Origin: an uncultured Faecalibacterium sp.
GTDB lineage: Bacteria; Bacillota; Clostridia; Oscillospirales; Ruminococcaceae
NCBI GenBank assembly: GCA_900765105.1
Contig: CAAFQM010000014.1
Span: 1 to 9,975, forward strand
Direction of reading: 5' to 3'
Length of the DNA stretch: 9,975 nt
The notes beneath the pieces were generated by a model. That model had not been told where the DNA came from, made no database searches, and saw only the letters and a program-made list of their open reading frames with translations. The translations under genes were made by a program, and so were the position numbers. Of the stretch, positions 1-6,585 are shown piece after piece (positions within the stretch are counted from its first letter, which is position 1; every line of letters starts with the position of its first letter).

Positions 1-2
1 CA

Positions 3-125
3 CAGCGGGCAGAGCTGGACTGGCTGCTCTATAACAAGCCCTTGGAGTACGCACAGATGGTGCTGAGAGGGGAGATGGAGCATTACCTGTCGCTGGGATG
101 TGACCATGGCAGGCTGGAGGACTGA
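3..125 (+). CDS. C-terminal fragment of an unrecognised protein, cut by the window start
   Basis: Frame 3 is open from the first base to a TGA at 123-125 and gives 40 residues beginning QRAELDWLLYNKPLEY and ending GRLED. It is amphipathic and looks helical; the other two forward frames have stops within this stretch. I do not recognise the family. It is the only gene on this side of the tandem TCAGCGTAAA repeats at 173-249, so it may be the last gene of the insertion element whose end those repeats appear to form. That is an inference from position only. The real gene starts outside the window. Confidence 0.55.
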   Translation, partial: QRAELDWLLYNKPLEYAQMVLRGEMEHYLSLGCDHGRLED

Positions 126-133
126 GCCGCAGA

Positions 134-171
134 AAACGCGCGGCAAAATGCTAATCGCGCGGCGCGCGTTT
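134..171. repeat. GC-rich inverted repeat after the partial gene
   Basis: AAACGCGCG (134-142) pairs perfectly with CGCGCGTTT (163-171) across a 20-nt loop, starting 9 bases after the stop of the partial gene. No T-run follows on the plus strand, so it is at best a weak terminator. It could equally be part of the structured end of the insertion element. Confidence 0.35.
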
Positions 172-172
172 C

Positions 173-249
173 TCAGCGCAATTTCAGCGTAAACCATGCC
201 AAGTCAGCGTATTTTCAGCGTAAATTCAAGAAGTCAGCGTAAATAAACA
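173..249. mobile_element. Repeat-bearing terminus of a probable IS21-like insertion element
   Basis: Five copies of a TCAGCG(T/C)A motif start at 173, 184, 204, 215 and 234. Three of them (184, 215, 234) are exact TCAGCGTAAA. The offsets alternate 11, 20, 11, 19, so the larger unit is a pair of motifs repeated every 31 then 30 bp. The array stops at 248-249 in ...AAACA; read from the other strand the boundary begins TGTTTATTTACGCTGA. IS21-family elements begin with TG, end with CA, and carry several internal copies of a transposase-binding repeat at each end; this matches. The other end lies outside the window, so neither the family nor a target duplication can be confirmed. Alternatives are a plasmid-style iteron array or a regulator-binding array. 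Confidence 0.45.
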
Positions 250-264
250 TTTACCATATAAATG

Positions 265-304
265 ATGCCCGCCCAGCTGTGGAAAAGCCACAGTGGGCGG
301 GCAT
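265..304 (-). terminator. Intrinsic terminator after the YitT-family gene
   Basis: An 18/17-nt stem with one bulged base (ATGCCCGCCCA.CTGTGG, arms 265-282 and 288-304) closes a 5-nt loop, 9 bases downstream of the minus-strand stop at 314. On the minus strand it is followed by an imperfect T-rich stretch (CATTTATATGG). It most likely ends the HAD-YitT transcript. It also separates that unit from the insertion element. Confidence 0.75.
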
Positions 305-313
305 TCTGCATTT

Positions 314-1207
314 TCAGACCGACTGGAATCCTTTGCCGATGATCTCGCTGGAGTTGACGATGGTCAGAAAGGCCTCCGGGTCCTCCCGACGCAGGAAATC
401 CCGCAGCAGCCCTGCCTGCCGCCGGGTCAGCGCCACCATGATCATGGTGCGGGGCTCGCCGGTGTACACGCCGGTGGCGTCCTGCTGGGTCGCTGTGCGC
501 CCCAGTGTTTCCGTAACGAAACGCCGGATGGGCTCCGGCCTTGAGGTGATGACCGTACACACCTTGCGGAGGTTCAGGCTCTCGATGGCGGTATCCACGA
601 TGGTGCTGCGCCCGATGAGCCCCAGCACGCAGTACATCCCGGTCTGCGGGCCGTAAATGCAAGCCGCAAACAGCACCGTGCCGATATCGCTGAGCAGAAG
701 AGCCCTGCCGATCTCCACCTTGATGTACTTGTGTAAGATCATCGCCACGATCTCGGTTCCGCCGGTGGATGCCCCGATGTTGAATACGATGCCGCTGGCA
801 AGGGCCGGCAGCGCCACCGCAAAGCACAGCTCCAGCAAGGTGTCATCCGTTAAAGGCTGGGACATGGGAAACAGCTTTTCGCACATACTGGAGTAAAAGC
901 TGAGCATGAAGGAGGAGTACAGCGTCCATCCCATGGCCTTTATCCCCAGAAAGACGCAGCCCAGCACATCCAGCACCGCATTGGTGATCCACATAAAGGT
1001 GCTGACGCTCAACGCCGGAAAGCAGGTAGCCAGCACAACGGAAAGACCTGTGGTGCCGCCAAATACAAAGTGGTTGGGGGCGCAGTAAAAGTTCAGTGCC
1101 GCCGCACAAATGATCAGGCTCAGATTTAGCAGCAGAAAAAACCGTGCGCCGCTCCACAGCTGTGCCGGGGTCAGGTTTTTGCACAGACCGTTCTTGATTG
1201 CTTCCAT
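314..1207 (-). CDS. YitT-family membrane protein (DUF161 + DUF2179)
   Basis: The 297-residue protein has an N-terminal set of hydrophobic segments (about residues 18-38 onward to about 185) and a soluble C-terminal domain (about 210-297). Family signatures visible are the glycine-rich FGGTTGLS in the first half and GASTGGTEIVA in the second; the C-terminal part matches the DUF2179 domain of YitT/YpjC-type proteins. The family is widespread in Firmicutes, its transported substrate is unsettled, and it sits in the cytoplasmic membrane. I start at the ATG ending at 1207, one base after the HAD stop (TGA-G-ATG), implying translational coupling. An earlier in-frame ATG at 1231 would overlap the HAD gene and has no ribosome site. 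The only upstream purine run is GGAG, 13 nt away. The frame ends in TGA at 314-316, followed by a terminator hairpin. Confidence 0.88.
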   Translation of the reverse strand: MEAIKNGLCKNLTPAQLWSGARFFLLLNLSLIICAAALNFYCAPNHFVFGGTTGLSVVLATCFPALSVSTFMWITNAVLDVLGCVFLGIKAMGWTLYSSFMLSFYSSMCEKLFPMSQPLTDDTLLELCFAVALPALASGIVFNIGASTGGTEIVAMILHKYIKVEIGRALLLSDIGTVLFAACIYGPQTGMYCVLGLIGRSTIVDTAIESLNLRKVCTVITSRPEPIRRFVTETLGRTATQQDATGVYTGEPRTMIMVALTRRQAGLLRDFLRREDPEAFLTIVNSSEIIGKGFQSV

Positions 1208-1208
1208 C

Positions 1209-1835
1209 TCAGTCCAGGTGCTCCGCCACATCCATCAGCTGGGTGATGATGCAGTCTGCGGCGGACTGGTCCAGCGGCTCGCCGTGGCGGGGTTTCAGCG
1301 CCAGCACCTTCAGTCCTGCTGCCTTTGCGGAGGCAATGCCTGTGGGAGAATCCTCCACCGCAATGGCCTTGTCTGCCGTCAGCCCCAGTGCCTTCAGCGC
1401 CTTGAGATAGATGTCCGGCGCAGGCTTATGGGCGGCGCAGTCCTCGCCGCTGAAGGCGAAATCCACCATCGCCTTCAGCCCGCCCTCCGTAAGCATCTTC
1501 ATGATATCCGGCGCTGCGCTGGAGGACGCCACCGCCACCTTCAGCCCACGGCTGCGGAGCGCATTCATCAGTGGCTCTGCCTGCGGGTCGGTGAGCTTGT
1601 CATAGGGGGTGGGGCGAGCCTTGCGGTACTCCCGGTAAGCCATCAGCATCTCCTGACGGCGCACAGGGTCGTTGGGAACAAGCGCTTCCCAGATGGCTTT
1701 TTCGTTGGAGCCGATGAAGTTGCCCTCCGGGATAGGGATGCCGTTTTCCAGCAGAAAGTTTTTACGGCGGTTCTCGTAGTAGTATTCCGTATCCGCCAGC
1801 ACCCCATCCATATCAAAAATCACTGCTTCAATCAT
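1209..1835 (-). CDS. HAD-superfamily phosphatase/phosphomutase, beta-phosphoglucomutase-like
   Basis: A 208-residue HAD hydrolase with all four motifs. Motif I is FDMDGVLADTE (nucleophile D8, acid/base D10), motif II is around S104-S106 (VASSS), motif III is K137 (HKPAPDIYLKA), and motif IV is E161-D162 (VEDSPTGIASAKAAG). The helical cap after motif I and the SPTG loop place it with the beta-phosphoglucomutase/2-deoxyglucose-6-phosphatase/GPH subgroup. Its substrate is probably a small sugar phosphate, but sequence alone does not say which. The start has an AGAGGG site 9 nt upstream (1845-1850). The gene begins only 20 bases past the T-run of the preceding terminator, leaving no room for a promoter between them. 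Its place behind a deglycase/PTS operon fits scavenging or salvage of a phosphosugar by-product. Confidence 0.9.
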   Translation of the reverse strand: MIEAVIFDMDGVLADTEYYYENRRKNFLLENGIPIPEGNFIGSNEKAIWEALVPNDPVRRQEMLMAYREYRKARPTPYDKLTDPQAEPLMNALRSRGLKVAVASSSAAPDIMKMLTEGGLKAMVDFAFSGEDCAAHKPAPDIYLKALKALGLTADKAIAVEDSPTGIASAKAAGLKVLALKPRHGEPLDQSAADCIITQLMDVAEHLD

Positions 1836-1855
1836 TCTTCATTTCCCTCTTCATC

Positions 1856-1884
1856 AAAAAGGGGGAGGGGCAAGCCCCTCCCCC
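1856..1884 (-). terminator. Strong intrinsic terminator between the deglycase and HAD genes
   Basis: A perfect 10-bp all-GC-but-one stem GGGGGAGGGG / CCCCTCCCCC (1861-1870 with 1875-1884) closes a 4-nt loop and is followed on the minus strand by TTTTT. It lies 31 bases past the deglycase stop. It should end most PTS-operon transcripts, with the HAD and YitT genes reached by read-through or by a promoter inside the deglycase gene. Confidence 0.9.
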
Positions 1885-1915
1885 AAGCATGGGTCTATTG
1901 ATCCCGGATGACCGC

Positions 1916-2899
1916 TTAGTACTCCAGCTTCCACATATAGCGGCGCAGGGTCAGCGGATGCTGACGGACGTAGGACAGCTCCTCAGCATAGACACGGAAG
2001 ACAGCGGTGTGCATCAGCGGGTTGAAGTAGGTGATGACGCTGCTGTCCACAGCATTGCCCAGACCGTAATCCTTTGCATCCACCACGGTGGTCAGAGCAT
2101 CGAAGCGGTGCAGGAAGGTCAGTGCGCGGGCATCCACGGGACGGGTCTTGCCGTCGTTCATCAGCAGGATGAAGGGCACGTCCTTGTCCACGATCTCGAA
2201 GGGGCCGTGGAAGAACTCGCCGCTGTGGAAGGAGCCGGAGTTGACCCACTGCATCTCCATCATCAGGCAGATGGAGGTGGAGTAAGCGACCTCCATGGAA
2301 GCGCCGCTGGACATGACGTAAACGACGGGAGCGTCCTTGTACTTCTCAGCGAACTCCTTGGCAGACTTGCGGGCAGAGTTGGCAGCGTTCTCGGCAGCCT
2401 CGAACACGTTGGTCAGGCCCTCGATCATCTTGTCGTACTTGTCGAAGCCTTCCACCTGCTGCAAGATCTCCACAGCCAGTGCCAGAACGTAGCCCATCTT
2501 TTCCAGCTTGGCGGCGTAGTTTGCCTCAAAGCCGTGGACGATGGTGTAGTCAGCTTCCTTGGTCAGGGCAGAACCGGCAGCGTGGGTAACGCTGACAACG
2601 GTTGCACCGGCGGCCTTTGCCACGCTGTTGGCCTTGACGGTCTCAGGGGTGCTGCCGCCCAGAGAAGCGGTGATGACCACGGTGGTGTCGCCCAGCCAAT
2701 CGGGGGTATCGTAGTTGAACTCGTTGGCGGTGTAGTGTGCCACACGAAGCTTCTTGCTGCAGTTTGCCAGGAAGTACTTTGCGGGGTACAGCTCTGCCTT
2801 GGAAGCGCCGCAGCCAACAAAGGCCACGTTCTCCACGTTGTGCTTTGCCACGATGTCTGCCACGATGGACTTGACGTTTGCCAGATCAATGTTATACAT
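1916..2899 (-). CDS. SIS-domain Amadori-product 6-phosphate deglycase (FrlB/FraB/GfrF-like)
   Basis: A 327-residue cytoplasmic protein with two SIS (sugar isomerase) folds, roughly residues 20-150 and 185-320. Phosphosugar-binding signatures are FVGCGASKAE (27-36) and TASLGGSTPET (77-87). The segment MEMQW...SGEFFHGPFEIV has a glutamate (E215) and a histidine (H231) spaced 16 apart. From memory, this is the spacing and almost the numbering of the catalytic E214/H230 of Salmonella FraB, and the ending RRY...LEY also resembles E. coli FrlB. Such enzymes split fructoselysine-, glucoselysine- or fructose-asparagine-6-phosphate into hexose 6-phosphate and the amino acid. The start at 2899 has GGAGG 8 nt upstream; an ATG 15 codons earlier has no site. 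It is last in the PTS operon, as expected for the enzyme acting on the PTS product. A generic AgaS-type isomerase is the alternative; the exact substrate is unknown. Confidence 0.82.
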   Translation of the reverse strand: MYNIDLANVKSIVADIVAKHNVENVAFVGCGASKAELYPAKYFLANCSKKLRVAHYTANEFNYDTPDWLGDTTVVITASLGGSTPETVKANSVAKAAGATVVSVTHAAGSALTKEADYTIVHGFEANYAAKLEKMGYVLALAVEILQQVEGFDKYDKMIEGLTNVFEAAENAANSARKSAKEFAEKYKDAPVVYVMSSGASMEVAYSTSICLMMEMQWVNSGSFHSGEFFHGPFEIVDKDVPFILLMNDGKTRPVDARALTFLHRFDALTTVVDAKDYGLGNAVDSSVITYFNPLMHTAVFRVYAEELSYVRQHPLTLRRYMWKLEY

Positions 2900-2986
2900 A
2901 ATGCAATCCTCCAAATTATTTTTCTTTTTGTTCTGATGAATCACAAATTACAGGCGTACGGATATCTATGTAAGCCGGAAACCCGG

Positions 2987-3823
2987 TTACACCAACAGAC
3001 CAAGGGCGTTGATGGCAACACCGCCCACGATGCAGATGCCCAGCAGCCAGCCGGTCTTGACCTTTTTGCGGATCAGGGTGTACATCAGCATCACGATGCC
3101 AAGGTTCAGAAGGTTCGGCAGAATGCTGTTCAGCACATCCTGCAGCACCAGACCGGTGCTTGCGAAGGTGATGGGGGTGGTCAGACCCACCATGCTTGCC
3201 ACCATGGCACCAATGACCATCAGGCCTACGATGCCACAGACGTACATCAGCTTGTCCATCATGCCGCCGTTGAGCTTGGTCAGGTACTTGCTGCCCATGG
3301 TGTAGCCCAGCTTACCGGCAAACCATGTGACCAGCACCGAGGGGACGATGGAGATGATCATAGCCAGAATGGGGCCCAGAACGCTGCCCTGCTGTGCCAG
3401 AGAGATGCCCAGACCAAAAGCGATCAGGCGGACAGTGCCCTGGAAGAAGGAGTCGCCCACACCGGACAGGGGGCCCATCAGCGAGGTCTTGACGGCGTTG
3501 ATGGTCTCCGGGTTGAAGTTCTCACGGTCGGCGGCGTACTGCTCTTCCATGGAGGCAGCCAGACCCAGCGTAAAGGCACTGGTCTGCGGGGTGCAGTTGT
3601 AGAACGCCATCTCGCGCTCGTAGGCTTCCTTTTTGTGTGCCAGCTGCTCGGGGTCGTTCTCGTTGGGGTACAGCTCGTCCAGCGTGGGAGCGATGCCGTA
3701 CAAAAAGCCCATGTTCATCTGACGTTCGTAGTTCCAGGAGGCCTGAATGTTCAGGGAGCGCCACATGAACTGGAAGTATTTCTTGAAGTCGCTGCGCTTT
3801 GCAGTCTTGGTTGCGTTGCTCAT
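2987..3823 (-). CDS. PTS mannose/fructose/sorbose-family IID component
   Basis: A 278-residue protein with the soluble N-terminal half of family IID (SLNIQASWNYERQMNMGFLYGIAP at 23-46, in the place of the usual QxSWNYERmQ...GF motif). Then come GPLSGVGDSFFQGTVR, several hydrophobic segments (about 135-165, 192-215 and 240-278) and a short C-terminus. With IIC it forms the membrane channel that passes the sugar to IIB. It has a textbook AGGAGG site at 3831-3836 that lies just before the IIC stop, so the two are translated as a pair. An 87-bp gap separates it from the deglycase gene, the only sizeable gap inside the operon; I see no clear terminator there. Confidence 0.93.
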   Translation of the reverse strand: MSNATKTAKRSDFKKYFQFMWRSLNIQASWNYERQMNMGFLYGIAPTLDELYPNENDPEQLAHKKEAYEREMAFYNCTPQTSAFTLGLAASMEEQYAADRENFNPETINAVKTSLMGPLSGVGDSFFQGTVRLIAFGLGISLAQQGSVLGPILAMIISIVPSVLVTWFAGKLGYTMGSKYLTKLNGGMMDKLMYVCGIVGLMVIGAMVASMVGLTTPITFASTGLVLQDVLNSILPNLLNLGIVMLMYTLIRKKVKTGWLLGICIVGGVAINALGLLV

Positions 3824-3838
3824 TTCAGCTTCCTCCTA

Positions 3839-4648
3839 TCAAAGATCATCGTCATCTTCCAGCGGATCGTAGTCCGGGTTGGCAGCAGCTGCACCGGCAG
3901 CGGCTGCGGCAGGTGCGCCCTTGCCATACTTCAGACCGGTCAGGATCACAGCCAGAATTGCGGCGAAGATGGCCACAGCGGTGACATCCAGACCCAGATA
4001 GCCCACAAAGAAGAAGCCCAGTAGGAAGTAAACGGTCAGATCACGGTTGAGCATGGTGGACAGCAGCAGGGCAATACCGTAAGCGGTAAGGAACTTACTG
4101 CCAAGGTTCAGGCCATCGGTCAGCCATGCGGGGATGAAGGCCACGATCTTCTGCACCAGATCCGTGCCGAAGTAGACGGACAGGAAAATGGGGATGAAGT
4201 ACATCAGGCTATACAGCAGCGTGCCCCAGACGATGTGCATGCTCCATGCCTTGCGGAACTTGCCTTCTGCAATGGCGTGGTCGGCAACGTGGGTCAGGTT
4301 GGACAGGATGGTGCGCATCAGCACGCCCAGCATCTGACCCAGAACAGCGATGGGAATGGCCAGCGCCAGTGCAGTCTCGGCAGAAGCATCGGTCAGGATG
4401 GCAAAGGCTGCGCAGATGATGGCAGCCATGTTCATGTCCGGGGGTGCTGCTGCGCCGATGTTCACGATGCCAAGGCTCATCAGCTCGATGGATGCGCCAA
4501 GGGTCAGGCCAGTCTGCAGATCACCCAGCAGCGCACCGACGATGGTGCAGGTGATAAGCGGACGCTCGAAGTTCATGCGGCCCAGAATGCGCGAGTCCAG
4601 AATACAGAACACGCCAACCAGACCCAGAAGCAGTGCGGTAACAAACAT
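3839..4648 (-). CDS. PTS mannose/fructose/sorbose-family IIC component
   Basis: A 269-residue polytopic membrane protein with the family signatures: ILDSRILGRMNFERPLITC near the N-terminus, GDLQTGLTLGASIELMSLG (about 43-61) and IGAAAPPDMNMAAIICAAFAI (about 64-84), with hydrophobic segments spread to about residue 240. GGAGGA lies 8 nt before the ATG. The last 30 residues are unusual: an alanine-rich stretch (APAAAAAGAAAA) leads into an acidic tail (DPLEDDDDL), which reads as a flexible linker and charged cap beyond the normal end of the fold. The operon order IIA-IIB-IIC-IID and the tight spacing fix its role. Confidence 0.93.
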   Translation of the reverse strand: MFVTALLLGLVGVFCILDSRILGRMNFERPLITCTIVGALLGDLQTGLTLGASIELMSLGIVNIGAAAPPDMNMAAIICAAFAILTDASAETALALAIPIAVLGQMLGVLMRTILSNLTHVADHAIAEGKFRKAWSMHIVWGTLLYSLMYFIPIFLSVYFGTDLVQKIVAFIPAWLTDGLNLGSKFLTAYGIALLLSTMLNRDLTVYFLLGFFFVGYLGLDVTAVAIFAAILAVILTGLKYGKGAPAAAAAGAAAANPDYDPLEDDDDL

Positions 4649-4679
4649 GGGTCAATTCCTCCTTCTTATCTCCTTACGA

Positions 4680-5147
4680 TCAGATGTGATCGATGGGTAC
4701 TACCTTAAAGGTGGGGGTCTGCTGGCTGTAGATCTTAATGCCCATATCCAGCAGCTTCTGGGTGTCGGCCTGCTCCTCCGGGGTCAGGAATACCGACTGG
4801 TCAAACGCCACGGAGCCGGGCTTGTTTGCCACAGCACCGTAGTTGATCTCTTTGATCTTGGGATATGCCTGGCAGAACTTGAGCAGGGCAGCGGTGTTGC
4901 CGAAGATCATCATGATCTTCTCGTCCAGCTGCTCCACCTTGGGCATCTTGGCGATGGCTTTGTCCACCGTGAAGATGTTCACCCGGACACCGGCGGGCTT
5001 GCTCAGCAGCAGGGCGGACTTTTTCATCTCGTCGTTGGCGGCGTCATCGTCCACCACGATGATACGCTGTGCGCCCACATGGCCGGTCCACGAGAACACC
5101 ACCTGACCGTGCAGCAGGCGGTAGTCCAGACGTACTAATTTGATCAT
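4680..5147 (-). CDS. PTS mannose/fructose/sorbose-family IIB component
   Basis: A 155-residue soluble phosphotransferase. The phosphorylated histidine is H13 in RLDYRLLHGQV, the hallmark of this IIB family, and the body (IIVVDDDAANDEMKKSALLLSKP...) follows the usual fold at full length. It takes phosphate from IIA and passes it to the sugar entering through IIC/IID. Its ATG overlaps the IIA stop by four bases (ATGA at 5144-5147) and GGAGG lies 8 nt upstream, so translation is coupled to IIA. Confidence 0.95.
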   Translation of the reverse strand: MIKLVRLDYRLLHGQVVFSWTGHVGAQRIIVVDDDAANDEMKKSALLLSKPAGVRVNIFTVDKAIAKMPKVEQLDEKIMMIFGNTAALLKFCQAYPKIKEINYGAVANKPGSVAFDQSVFLTPEEQADTQKLLDMGIKIYSQQTPTFKVVPIDHI

Positions 5148-5566
5148 AGGTCATCCTCCTCATCTTGGGCTGCGTTTTTCAGCAGCAGGTTGCAATCAAT
5201 GATCTGCGCCTTGGCATCTGCAATGCACTCGGCCAGTTCGTCCTGTGTCAGGGCTTCGTCGTTGGAAGCAAGGGTCAGCACCAGAGAAGCGTTCATGCCA
5301 CAGATCAGGTGCACCGCCGGATACTCCGGCAACAGGGTCAGCATCTCGTTGTTCACGCTGCCGCCCATCACATCGGTCACGATGTACACAGCATCCTCTG
5401 CCGCAAAGCCATCCAGCAGCCGGCGTGCCGCCACCGTGATAGGCTCGGTCTCATCCCGCAGGGTAGCAAGGGCATAAAGGTTCGGCAGCTCGCCAAGGAT
5501 CATCTGCACGGTGTCCTTCATTCCGGCAGACAGCCCTCCGTGCGAAGCAAGAATGATTCGGTTCAT
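5144..5566 (-). CDS. PTS mannose/fructose-family IIA component
   Basis: A 140-residue cytoplasmic phosphocarrier, first gene of the operon. The phospho-accepting histidine is H9 in IILASHGGLSAGM, and TDVMGGSVNNEML matches the conserved D-x-x-GGS-x-N loop of the ManX-type IIA domain. I choose the ATG at 5566 because it puts the histidine where it sits in the family (about residue 10). An in-frame ATG at 5599 would add 11 unusual residues and has only a purine run touching the start codon. The ribosome site for the chosen start is weak (AAAGG about 12 nt upstream), so the longer form remains possible. It follows a sigma-A-type promoter by about 80 bases. Confidence 0.93.
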   Translation of the reverse strand: MNRIILASHGGLSAGMKDTVQMILGELPNLYALATLRDETEPITVAARRLLDGFAAEDAVYIVTDVMGGSVNNEMLTLLPEYPAVHLICGMNASLVLTLASNDEALTQDELAECIADAKAQIIDCNLLLKNAAQDEEDDL

Positions 5567-5619
5567 ACGCACCCACGACCTTTCTTGTGTTTTCTTCATC
5601 TCTTCGGCGTCTGTATCGT

Positions 5620-5635
5620 CTTATTCGTTATAGAC
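5620..5635. promoter_or_regulatory. Probable GntR operator in the PTS-operon leader
   Basis: On the minus strand this reads GTCTATAACGAATAAG. It shares GTYTATAACGAWA with the regulator's own site at 6586-6601. GntR/HutC-type repressors bind GTnTA...TAnAC; here the left half-site is intact and the right one is degenerate. It sits 18 bp downstream of the -10 box, where a bound repressor would block clearance. Confidence 0.6.
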
Positions 5636-5653
5636 GTCATAATCGTCATGTAC

Positions 5654-5681
5654 ATATTACCACATTTCACACAGACGTCAA
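5654..5681 (-). promoter_or_regulatory. Sigma-A promoter of the PTS/deglycase operon
   Basis: Reading on the minus strand, TTGACG (5681-5676) and TAATAT (5659-5654) are 16 bp apart; transcription should begin near 5647, about 80 bases before the IIA start. A second TTGACA at 5694-5689 has no good -10 at the right distance. Confidence 0.75.
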
Positions 5682-5702
5682 GAGGTTTTGTCAAAATAAT
5701 CT

Positions 5703-5728
5703 CAGCTTTGGTAACGTGCACAAAGCTG
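5703..5728. promoter_or_regulatory. Dyad upstream of the PTS promoter, possible activator site
   Basis: CAGCTTTG (5703-5710) and CAAAGCTG (5721-5728) form a perfect 8-bp inverted repeat with a 10-bp spacer. It is centred about 68 bp upstream of the predicted transcription start, in DNA without a gene. The position suits an activator. The centre (GTAACGTGCA) is only loosely like a catabolite-response element, with about three mismatches to the core, so I do not assign CcpA. Confidence 0.4.
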
Positions 5729-5775
5729 CACCGTCATATTTTTGCAGTTTCACCAATAACCTTCCGTAGAACGAC

Positions 5776-5815
5776 AAAAAGAGCGCCTCTTCCGCAGGGA
5801 AGAGACGCTCTTTTT
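5776..5815 (-). terminator. Intrinsic terminator of the GntR regulator gene
   Basis: AAAAAGAGCGCCTCTTCC and its near-perfect complement (one mismatch) form an 18-bp stem with a tiny loop, 18 bases past the regulator stop. A-run and T-run on both sides make it potentially bidirectional. It separates the regulator transcript from the PTS promoter. Confidence 0.93.
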
Positions 5816-5833
5816 GAGAGAATTGATCTGCGC

Positions 5834-6562
5834 TTAAAACTCAAACATATACCGGCTTCCAATGTAATACTGCCGCCCGATGCACAGCGGGTGGTCATAT
5901 TGGTCATGGAAGTAGGCGTTCAGATACAGCAGCGGCTCGCCCAGCGAAAGATTGAGCAGCTGTGCCTGTTCTGCTGTGGCGCGAACTGCCTCTATACGCT
6001 GACGGCCGGCCGTCGCAGGACGCAGCCCGGAGATGCGCTCAATGGCGTCAAACATGGAAACATCATTGAGGTTCTCGCTCATCAGGTTCTTATAAGGCTC
6101 GTAGGGCAGGAACAGGTTCTCCAGAAATATCGGCTGACCATCGGCGGTGCGCAGACGCTGGATGTAGATGAGCAGTGCATCCGAACCCACATGGAAGAAG
6201 GCTTCTTCATCCTTACGCACCGGCACGATCTGACGGTTCAGCAGCCGGGCACCCGGCACCATGCCGTTTTCTTTGCAGATCTCCGTAAAGCTGGCAGCAC
6301 CTTTGCCGCTGGTAAACTTGCGATGGATGCGGGGCTTGCTGACAAAGGTGCCCCGCCCCTGCATTTTGACCAGATACCCTTCGGCGCACAGTTCTTCCAC
6401 GGCACGGCGCACCGTGATGCGGCTGACCGAGTACTCCGCACTCAGCTCCGGCTCCGGGGGGATCTTCTCATTGGTTTTGTATTTGCCGCTCTCGATCGCG
6501 GCACGAATGTCATCCTTTACCTGCTGGTAAAGTGGGACGACAGCACTATCATTGATTGCCAT
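5834..6562 (-). CDS. GntR/HutC-family (UTRA) transcriptional regulator
   Basis: A 242-residue DNA-binding regulator. Residues about 10-75 form the GntR winged helix (PLYQQVKDDIRAAIESG..., IPPEPELSAEYSVSRITVRRAVEEL, wing QGRGTFV). Residues about 90-237 form the UTRA ligand-binding domain, including the typical R-x-R...A...LLNLSLGEPLLYL segment. UTRA domains sense phosphosugars or related effectors; the likely effector here is the phosphorylated PTS product, and FrlR-type regulators of Amadori operons belong to the same family. I start at the ATG at 6562 with GAGGTG just upstream; a TTG 6 codons earlier is open but would swallow that site. It is transcribed on its own between a promoter at 6622-6650 and a terminator at 5776-5815. 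Confidence 0.93.
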   Translation of the reverse strand: MAINDSAVVPLYQQVKDDIRAAIESGKYKTNEKIPPEPELSAEYSVSRITVRRAVEELCAEGYLVKMQGRGTFVSKPRIHRKFTSGKGAASFTEICKENGMVPGARLLNRQIVPVRKDEEAFFHVGSDALLIYIQRLRTADGQPIFLENLFLPYEPYKNLMSENLNDVSMFDAIERISGLRPATAGRQRIEAVRATAEQAQLLNLSLGEPLLYLNAYFHDQYDHPLCIGRQYYIGSRYMFEF

Positions 6563-6585
6563 GAAACACCTCACCCTCAAATTGG

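Noticed and set aside
173..249. CRISPR array
   Set aside because: The repeated motif is about 10 bp with 11/20-bp offsets, far too short for repeats and spacers.
1208..1231. Earlier ATG for the YitT gene
   Set aside because: It would overlap the HAD gene and lacks a ribosome site; the ATG at 1207 is coupled to the HAD stop.
1889..4024. 711-codon open frame on the plus strand
   Set aside because: It lies antisense to the deglycase, IID and IIC genes, which have clear domains and ribosome sites. Its product is a low-complexity mix rich in H, Q, G and V, typical of a shadow of GC-biased codons.
4235..5138. Long plus-strand frames opposite IIC and IIB
   Set aside because: Antisense shadows of well-supported PTS genes.
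5708..5722. CcpA catabolite-response element
   Set aside because: Only the AACG core and the right end fit; about three mismatches to the consensus make the call unsafe.
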